IMG/VR virus record: IMGVR_UViG_3300025645_000141
Coordinates: 1-43,602 of that record
Strand: one strand, 5' to 3'
DNA length: 43,602 nt
From: a virus
The notes beneath the pieces were generated by a model, which did not search any database, was not told the DNA's origin, and was given only the letters and a program-made list of their open reading frames with translations. Below are positions 38,501 to 43,602 of this stretch, one piece after another. The position numbers and the translations under genes are program-made. Positions within the stretch are counted from its first letter, which is position 1, and each line of letters opens with the position of its first letter.

Positions 38501-41500
38501 TCTGAAGAAACTCTGGCGTGTGATCTGCCATCGGGCGTAACCCAAAAGTTTCTATCTCCTCTACCGTTAACGGTTCCATTGTCGGCGGTAGTAGCCCACA
38601 CCTCGAAAATACCGCCAGTTTTAACGAACCTAGCGTACACCCCGTAGCCGTGATTTACGGCTCTTCCATAGTATGGCGAGTTAGTCGCAATGTTTACGCC
38701 GATGCCGCCGCCGTCATGTGTAACTCCGGGTTCGGACAAAAACATAACCATGTTGCTTTTGTAGATGTCATTGCCGTTATAGTCGTAATTTAGGACAATG
38801 TTGTCGCTAGAATGGCTGCTTTTAATGGTAATCCCACCACCTAAATTAGACGCGGCAGAAGGGTCTACATAGTAACCAGTATCATTGGAGTCGTAGAATA
38901 TTGGGGCGCGGAATGAGCCGGTAACAATACAAGCTGCATTACTATCTAAATAAAACAGCTCGTTAGTAGTGTTACTTGTAGTGTTATCATAAATTCTAAA
39001 AAAGGAAGTAGCATTATTACTGTTGCTGTCAAGCCTTATAGTAACGTCATTATAACTATTGATAGACATACTATCGGCATACGCGCCTGCGGAATTTGTA
39101 GACGTAATGCCTTGATTTTGTGGGTTATCCCAGCCAGCTGTCTCATAAGCAAACGAAATAGACTTTACGCTATGCCCAGTCATGGCATTAGCGCCAGCGT
39201 TACGCCAGCCCTGCTCTGATGTACCGAAGTCCATTCTATTTACGATAGAGGTACCAGAAGGGTCTACATAGTAAGCAGTGTTGTTGTAATCCTTAAAGAT
39301 AGGCGCATGCATTTCCCCGAAAGCGTATACAACTTTCGTCTGTCCGTTTATTCCTAAAGAGTCGTATGACCCGCCGAAACCACCCCCTACAGAATCATGG
39401 GGATTTGAAAAATTTCCATCTCTCCAGCCAAAACGAAGTAGGTGCGAACCACCCCAGTTGCCTTGATTAATTACAAACTTTCTATAATCCGCTGAGTTGG
39501 CTGGGTTTGAAGTAGTAAATGAAATCGTACTTCCGTGGTTAGCATTTGTCTGCTGAGACGCGATAACTACATCGCTATAGTACGAAGACAGTACTACCTG
39601 CGACCGTCCGTTAGCACCGCTTGTCGCCTCTAAACCAGTAAATGTTCTATTGGTGTTTAGCGTTATGCGACCCGCAGCAGAGACAGTGCCGATGTTAGTC
39701 AGGTTACGGCTAGAGTCTATTACTGTGGTGGAGCCTATCTGAAAGTTACCAGATATAACGTCAGTGTCATTATCAACTCGTAGCTTTTCTGTAAAGGTGC
39801 CGCCTTCACCAGACCATGAACTACCATGACCAAACCGAAGGTATCCATTCACCCCCATAATCATTGCAGGCTTGTTAGTGCCGCCAGAGTCTTGGTTGCC
39901 CATCATTAATACTTGGGCTGTCCCTGACTCTGTAATTTTTAACGCCCCGCCTACCTGCGCGTTACCGCTCGCTGTAATAGTGCCGATGTTAGTCAGGTTA
40001 CGGCTAGAGTCTATTACTGTGGTGCCGTTAATTCGGTATCCACCAATCGGGACATTTACGCCATACCCAACAGTACTGCTATCTCCAATCTGGAATTGGT
40101 CAGCAAGCGCATCCGCGTTTGTGGGCTTAGTTTGGAATCTAATATAGCCAGACGCTCCGCCACTACCACGATAGAATGTCATGTTTGCGACTTCAACACC
40201 GTTATATCCTGAAACTTTAGATACCCCAATGTTTGATAAATCCTGCCTGTTGTTCCACAGCTTTAGCTCACTAACAGCATTCTGTGTTTTGAACATATTG
40301 ATGAGACCGTAACCCTCACCAAGCTGTAACTGTGTACCTGTCGGGCTTGCCTCCATAGCACGATATGAAGTGCCGCCATAGATTCTATCGTTTGAGTTTA
40401 AGTAGATGCTGTCAAAAGCCGCAGTTGTACCTGTCAAATCACCGGTCAAATTACCGCCAGACAGGGGCAGCTTGCTCGCTATGTTTGAGTTAACCGTAGT
40501 AGCAAAGTTCGGGTCATCGCCTAACGCAGCAGCAAGCTCATTCAGTGTGTCTAGCGCAGCAGGGGAGGAGTCAACAAGGTTGCTTATCGCTGTGCCAACA
40601 TACGTCTCAGTGGCGTAGCCGCTTAAAGAAGGTATTGTTGGAGTGCCGGTTAAATTTGCATATGCTCGATAGTAAGAGCCATGTTGCCCATCGAGAAGAT
40701 CAGCGTCTAATCCGGAAGCCGAACCATGATTACCGTCATTCCAAATTTTGTGGTTTGCAAAGTATGAGTGTTCTTTTGCTTCGGCGAAAGTCGTAATATT
40801 AGAAACAACAGGACTTGAATAAACTACTGAAGTTGCTCCACCACTTGTTGGAAGAGTATTTACATTAAAGCCAGCGCTATAAAAGTCTGCGGCTACAGTA
40901 AAGTTCATGTAATAAGAAGCTTCAGCGTAGACGTCTACATAATAAGTATTTTGACCAGAGTTGTCCCATCCAGCATCTACAGGCGTTCCAAGTACAAGTC
41001 TAAATCTACTATGCTCTGAAGAGCCTCCGGCATCTTTAAGGCGAAGCTGGAACATCGTGTTCTGGTTTCCACCATTATAGTCGCCACATATTTCATATTT
41101 TAAGTTTGTAGCTTCATAGGTTTCTGACCAAACTTTAAGATGAATATCTTGCCAACTGCTATCCCAATGACCTGGGCTCGCATACAATCTCATAATTACA
41201 AAACGTCTTGCCTGCACTCCGAAAGCTGAAATATTAGTCCAACGATAATGCGAGTGCGCAGGATTCAGGTCTGCTTTTTGGTATCCATCAAGTAAATCTG
41301 CATCTAAGCCAGAACCGGAACCGTTAACAGTTTTAATTTTAGTCAATATTTGAGCAGCTGTATCTGGCGAACCCTGAGCACCTTGGGCACCAATAACTCC
41401 TTGAGCGCCTGTAGAGCCTTGAGAACCAGTAACGCCTTGAGCGCCTGTAGAGCCTTGTAAGCCAATAGCTCCTTGAGCGCCTGTAGAGCCTTGAGAACCA

Positions 41501-42645
41501 GTAGCGCCTTGAGCGCCTGTAGAGCCTTGTAAGCCGATAGACCCTTGTAAGCCGATAGACCCTTGAGCGCCTGTAGAACCTTGTAAGCCGATAGACCCTT
41601 GAGCTCCTGTAGAACCTTGTAAGCCAATAGCCCCTTGAGCGCCTGTAGCGCCTTGAGAACCAGTAGCGCCTTGAGAACCAGTAGCGCCTTGAGCGCCTGT
41701 AGAACCTTGTAAGCCAATAGCCCCTTGAGCGCCTGTAGAACCTTGTAAGCCAATAGCTCCTTGGGCACCTACAGCGCCTTGGGCACCTACAGCGCCTTGA
41801 GCACCTTGAGCACCTACAGCGCCTTGAGCACCTTGAGCACCTTGAGCACCAATATTTCCCTGAGGACCTACGATACCTTGGGGGCCTACGATACCTTGGG
41901 GGCCTACGATACCTTGGGGGCCTACGATACCTTGCAAACCGATAGGGCCTTGTAATGCTACACTAGCAATAGTTCCCTTTTCCCATCGACCTGCTGATAC
42001 ATCATAATATGGAACTAAATCGGAGCTTGCAGCATCAGTACCTGCAGGAAACGCAGTCAAAGCAGATCCAGCATTTGTCAAGTAACCAGCAGAAGCATGG
42101 TTACCCCAGCCGTAAGCTGTGTTCCAGTTAGCTACACTTGAGGTAGGAAGGTTTCCATAATGCCAGACTTCGTTACCTGTGCCTATTAAGTCAGCGCTCG
42201 TTCCTACACGTAGCGTACCAGCACTTGCTCCTTGACCAACATACGTAGTGCCTGAAGCGCTTGAGTATTTTATATTTATATTTGTTCCAGAAGACCTTGT
42301 TATCTGTATTGGCGTGGCACTTGCGTGATTTGCAAGTAGATTACCAGTCAGCGTACCGCCAGCAAGGGGCAGTTTAGTGGCGATAATATTTGTAACAGTT
42401 GTAGCAAAGTTAGGGTCATCGCCTAACGCTGCTGCTAACTCGTTAAGGGTGTCTAACGTAGCAGGAGCAGAATTAGCAAGATTACTAATTTGTGTTCCAA
42501 CATATGACTGCGTAGCGTAGTTAGCACTAGCATGACTTCCCCAGTTATAAGCAGTATTCCAATTTGCAGAAGTGCCATCACTGGATGTTATAGTGCCTCC
42601 TACATCTAGGCCGTTCTTTATTCTAAAATTATGGGTGTCTGCCAT
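35563..42645 (-). CDS. Giant tail fibre with collagen-like and S74 domains
   Basis: 2360 residues. Order: beta-rich N-terminus with the module NWNTAYNWGSHAS and LDTLNELAAALGDDPNFATTV; collagen-like Gly-x-y repeats (about 233-426); a second LNELAAALGDD module (about 700); a long body with seven copies of FRAPIFYDSNNTGYYVDP-type repeats and four of GSTTVIDSSRNLTNIGT; and a C-terminal peptidase S74 intramolecular chaperone starting YSDRRVKENI (Ser2266 as candidate self-cleavage residue) with coiled-coil tail. Such fibres bind the host surface, and the chaperone trims itself off after trimer folding. A sigma70 promoter and GAGGAG precede it. Confidence 0.94.
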   Translation of the reverse strand: MADTHNFRIKNGLDVGGTITSSDGTSANWNTAYNWGSHASANYATQSYVGTQISNLANSAPATLDTLNELAAALGDDPNFATTVTNIIATKLPLAGGTLTGNLLANHASATPIQITRSSGTNINIKYSSASGTTYVGQGASAGTLRVGTSADLIGTGNEVWHYGNLPTSSVANWNTAYGWGNHASAGYLTNAGSALTAFPAGTDAASSDLVPYYDVSAGRWEKGTIASVALQGPIGLQGIVGPQGIVGPQGIVGPQGIVGPQGNIGAQGAQGAQGAVGAQGAQGAVGAQGAVGAQGAIGLQGSTGAQGAIGLQGSTGAQGATGSQGATGSQGATGAQGAIGLQGSTGAQGSIGLQGSTGAQGSIGLQGSIGLQGSTGAQGATGSQGSTGAQGAIGLQGSTGAQGVTGSQGSTGAQGVIGAQGAQGSPDTAAQILTKIKTVNGSGSGLDADLLDGYQKADLNPAHSHYRWTNISAFGVQARRFVIMRLYASPGHWDSSWQDIHLKVWSETYEATNLKYEICGDYNGGNQNTMFQLRLKDAGGSSEHSRFRLVLGTPVDAGWDNSGQNTYYVDVYAEASYYMNFTVAADFYSAGFNVNTLPTSGGATSVVYSSPVVSNITTFAEAKEHSYFANHKIWNDGNHGSASGLDADLLDGQHGSYYRAYANLTGTPTIPSLSGYATETYVGTAISNLVDSSPAALDTLNELAAALGDDPNFATTVNSNIASKLPLSGGNLTGDLTGTTAAFDSIYLNSNDRIYGGTSYRAMEASPTGTQLQLGEGYGLINMFKTQNAVSELKLWNNRQDLSNIGVSKVSGYNGVEVANMTFYRGSGGASGYIRFQTKPTNADALADQFQIGDSSTVGYGVNVPIGGYRINGTTVIDSSRNLTNIGTITASGNAQVGGALKITESGTAQVLMMGNQDSGGTNKPAMIMGVNGYLRFGHGSSWSGEGGTFTEKLRVDNDTDVISGNFQIGSTTVIDSSRNLTNIGTVSAAGRITLNTNRTFTGLEATSGANGRSQVVLSSYYSDVVIASQQTNANHGSTISFTTSNPANSADYRKFVINQGNWGGSHLLRFGWRDGNFSNPHDSVGGGFGGSYDSLGINGQTKVVYAFGEMHAPIFKDYNNTAYYVDPSGTSIVNRMDFGTSEQGWRNAGANAMTGHSVKSISFAYETAGWDNPQNQGITSTNSAGAYADSMSINSYNDVTIRLDSNSNNATSFFRIYDNTTSNTTNELFYLDSNAACIVTGSFRAPIFYDSNDTGYYVDPSAASNLGGGITIKSSHSSDNIVLNYDYNGNDIYKSNMVMFLSEPGVTHDGGGIGVNIATNSPYYGRAVNHGYGVYARFVKTGGIFEVWATTADNGTVNGRGDRNFWVTPDGRSHARVSSDAPLFRDSNNTVYYVDPAGVSNFGGDVVLSGGHDIHLVKQHANNAVDMVYGQLTFGDTTTGQYINHARIESGGGYANQADLRFHTSSNNSSPERMRITNVGDVNINTGALQLGGTTVIDSSRQIFAKTGTQVGEDGTYGGYGVIGFGGITNGYNRVFGRDDNGDGLFLAAATGRGVYIRTNGSSSDTFGFTAAGAFQVGSTTVIDSSRNLANIGTISNPSIWINNGASTGSWNENIRLYDTSQGVSTIAFGAAAGSTSGAPRHSFVSYPDRLANFHGGTEQESKYSGYSLHTGSYRAPIFYDSDNTNFYVNPHGSSILDNNGSASPTLTVTKTEGGNAVGSLFQNAHGNNSWGIVSEFRVANAVGTDRPSILFSSAFNSNTWSVGYGLTDDNFRIKMDHGHRNSGWGTTALLIDRSSNVTATGSYRAPIFYDSSDTDYYVDPASDSNLLRVSAVGIGINNTSSSTKRGISLYGGGGGTASVDPTFGIMFTGTAGSGTHNVVTGNWATYFTMDTQANRGWIFRAGTGNVASVSNTGHATFDKVTVVDKMVVGSTGFRSDTDDANRPQFQLRGGQYPSMVIDSTMTGGNGNPNHGPTLSFVSETDSGFRRFGIGTGNNNASTLDFGWYDNQANPHYGVGTLGAVLQVHKSNYTQSIGSFRAPVFYDSDNTGFYSDPSTTSRLNVVNANAFGQEQNSTVKIFAPNGAARNGNGTEVGAIKVTLPQSWTNTMMSMVIKVYDYANNESFDVHCGGYNYSGATWINTFAYILGSPRIHRNFNIRFGHDGTKCCIYIGEPSDSWSYLKVAVTEFFAGHSASTVANWDDGWDVNLVTSFLAVSSTQSNVQIGRTSSIFYDADNTAYYLDPNSTGTSVNVAGSIIAGGNITAYSDRRVKENIEPITNALNKVQQLNGVTFNRIDLSDKTKRYAGLIAQDIEKVLPEAVDDDVIKRVDYNATIGLLVEAIKELKTEVDNLKTQLAQKEH
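41368..41949 (-). repeat. Collagen-like repeat DNA in fibre gene
   Basis: About 65 Gly-x-y triplets, mostly GAQ, GLQ, GST and GPQ, encoded by 9- and 18-base tandem DNA units (plus-strand words CCTTGAGCGCCTGTAGA and CCTTGTAAGCC). Trimeric collagen-like rods are common in phage fibres. The near-identical DNA units invite length change by recombination. Confidence 0.93.
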
Positions 42646-42704
42646 GATTCACATCTCCTCAAGTGGCTTGCCCCTTTGCAGGGGCTGAATTTTAATTTAA
42701 ACAT

Positions 42705-42733
42705 AGTATAAGAAATTTAGACTATTTTGTCAA
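42705..42733 (-). promoter_or_regulatory. Sigma70 promoter before tail fibre
   Basis: On the minus strand TTGACA (42733-42728), a 17-base spacer and TATACT (42710-42705), almost a perfect host consensus. The start is expected near 42698. The leader holds a GCCCC/GGGGC hairpin before the GAGGAG ribosome binding site of the fibre gene. A host-type promoter for a late structural gene is unexpected for a phage with its own RNAP. The -35 box overlaps the arm of the hairpin at 42731-42754. Confidence 0.8.
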
Positions 42734-42754
42734 GGTTTATTTTTTAAAACCTTG
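42731..42754 (-). terminator. Hairpin after upstream fibre gene
   Basis: Perfect 8-bp stem CAAGGTTT / AAACCTTG with an 8-base A/T loop, 4 bases after the stop codon of the rightmost gene. The following bases are not a pure T-run, so termination may be partial. Its 3' arm runs into the -35 box of the fibre promoter. Confidence 0.6.
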
Positions 42755-42758
42755 TAGA

Positions 42759-43602
42759 TTACACCGTTATACTATGTCTAATTACCTTAAAGGACATCGC
42801 ATCGGTAGAGGTCGGTGTTGCAAGTATACGTACATTTCCTGAATTTATATCTGCTGTAAAAACTGCTTCAACTGCTGCTCCTGTGTAAATAGTACCAAAT
42901 TCACTGGTTGATGGAGTAGTTCCATTGTGTATAAGCAATATTTCAGTAAGATGATAAGTATTATCTGTACTGTTTGTAACTTGAATGGTATATCGTGCGC
43001 TTCTAAAGTTTGCTGCAATCATAGAATCAATTGATACCTGAGTAGTTGCAGCGGTAGAGGTTGTTGTAGTATCAATACCTAACTCTTTTACTTGAAGCTT
43101 AGCTTTTGGCGAATCATTACCGATACCTAAGTTACCGCTAGTATCAATTCTAACTGCTTCATTTGTTCCTATGTTAAACCTGTGCTCTGACGCAATAACG
43201 TTATTGATTAAATAAGCTGAACCGCTGCGATTGTAATGCTGCGTGGTGTTGCCGCCAGTAATATTAGCAGGGAAGAACTCTATTCCTTCAGCACCATTAT
43301 TAGAAACTGTTAGCTTGCCAATAGATGAGGTTGTGCCTATGCTCAAATTACCATTAGCGAACAAGCGCATGGCTTCTGTGCTGCCGTTAACAACCATTCT
43401 CATAATTGCTGAGGCAGTTAAGTCTAATACCGTAGAACCTCCTGAAGCATTACTACCAATACTACCTACGGATGTGCCGTCTTTGCGGAAGTCTGCAATA
43501 GTGCCGTCGGAAGTCTTGCGGTTTAAAAGCAATGCTCTAGTTCCGTCAGACGTATGAGCCGCATAATCTCCTTGCCCGTCTGACAAGAACTGATGTCCAA
43601 CT
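42759..43602 (-). CDS. Virion fibre-like protein (5' part missing)
   Basis: At least 280 residues, open at the window edge; the frame continues through the TTG at 43586 without a stop (VGHQFLSDG...). Repetitive beta-rich sequence (DGTRALLLNRKTSDGTIADFR; NLSIGTTSSIGKL; NLGIGNDSPKAKLQV) leads to a C-terminal globular module (ARYTIQVTNSTDNTYHLTEILLIHN ... RILATPTSTDAM) that I know from cyanophage structural proteins. No S74 domain is present. Probably a second fibre or tail protein. Confidence 0.82.
   Translation of the reverse strand, partial: VGHQFLSDGQGDYAAHTSDGTRALLLNRKTSDGTIADFRKDGTSVGSIGSNASGGSTVLDLTASAIMRMVVNGSTEAMRLFANGNLSIGTTSSIGKLTVSNNGAEGIEFFPANITGGNTTQHYNRSGSAYLINNVIASEHRFNIGTNEAVRIDTSGNLGIGNDSPKAKLQVKELGIDTTTTSTAATTQVSIDSMIAANFRSARYTIQVTNSTDNTYHLTEILLIHNGTTPSTSEFGTIYTGAAVEAVFTADINSGNVRILATPTSTDAMSFKVIRHSITV

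Noticed and set aside
41343-41955. ORFs in other frames of the collagen-like region (Leu/Ala-rich on minus, Thr/Leu-rich on plus)
   Set aside because: They are by-products of the 9/18-base repeats of the fibre gene, not independent genes.
1-43602. tRNA genes, integrase or attachment sites
   Set aside because: No cloverleaf-like sequence or integrase gene was recognised by eye; a tRNA-finding program would be needed to exclude tRNAs firmly.

Overview
This window is about 43.6 kb of a tailed-phage genome. It is AT-rich and very densely packed. Every gene I can support lies on the minus strand, so transcription runs from high to low coordinates. The gene set indicates a T7-like (single-subunit RNA polymerase) podovirus of marine type: a T7-type RNA polymerase, a family A DNA polymerase, a primase-helicase, a gp2.5-like SSB, a flap/5'-3' exonuclease, a B12-dependent (class II) ribonucleotide reductase with its own thioredoxin, MazG, PhoH, a ClpP-like protease and a MoxR/VWA pair. 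The host is probably an aquatic heterotrophic bacterium, but nothing here fixes which one. Large terminase, portal, capsid and tail-tube genes are absent, so this is part of a larger genome. The gene at the right edge is cut by the window end.

Layout in the direction of transcription (right to left). 43.6-33 kb: virion genes for host contact: the end of one fibre-like protein, a 2360-residue tail fibre with a collagen-like stretch and a C-terminal S74 chaperone domain, small tail proteins, a fibre-assembly-type protein and a family 2 glycosyltransferase. A textbook sigma70 promoter precedes the big fibre gene. 32.8-28.5 kb: lysis genes (spanin-like/TM protein, lysozyme, holin) and small membrane proteins. 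28.5-26.2 kb: the RNA polymerase, behind an elaborately structured leader. 26.0-15.5 kb: replication genes (SSB, DNA polymerase, MazG, exonuclease, endonucleases, primase-helicase) among many small genes. 15.4-6.4 kb: an AAA+ ATPase, dCMP deaminase, RNR, MoxR ATPase, thioredoxin, VWA/metallopeptidase-like protein and ClpP. 6.2-0.9 kb: PhoH, a small-terminase-like protein and small unknown genes. 0.9-0 kb: a non-coding, repeat-rich end behind a very strong terminator.

The most striking content is RNA-level. (1) Two complete hammerhead self-cleaving ribozymes lie on the coding strand: a type I at 11038-11092 in front of the MoxR gene and a type II at 30527-30581 between two small genes. All invariant core bases and all three helices are present in both. 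(2) A 20-bp sequence (minus strand TACCGCCTTATAAAGAAGAA) is repeated perfectly four times, always between genes and always in the transcribed orientation; it resembles T7/SP6-class promoters, and each copy is followed by a hairpin. (3) The leader of the phage RNA polymerase gene (28551-28692) can form a 12-bp terminator stem with a U10 tract plus several competing pairings, which looks like an attenuator. (4) The 1-865 region has about 10-bp-spaced repeats in opposite orientations around an AT-rich centre, which looks like an origin or packaging/termination site.

The genes suggest a phage that replaces host transcription with its own polymerase, makes dNTPs from ribonucleotides using cobalamin chemistry, and may process its long leftward transcripts with ribozymes. 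The window holds several genes for protein remodelling or turnover (MoxR, VWA/HExxH, AAA+, ClpP) whose targets cannot be deduced from sequence.
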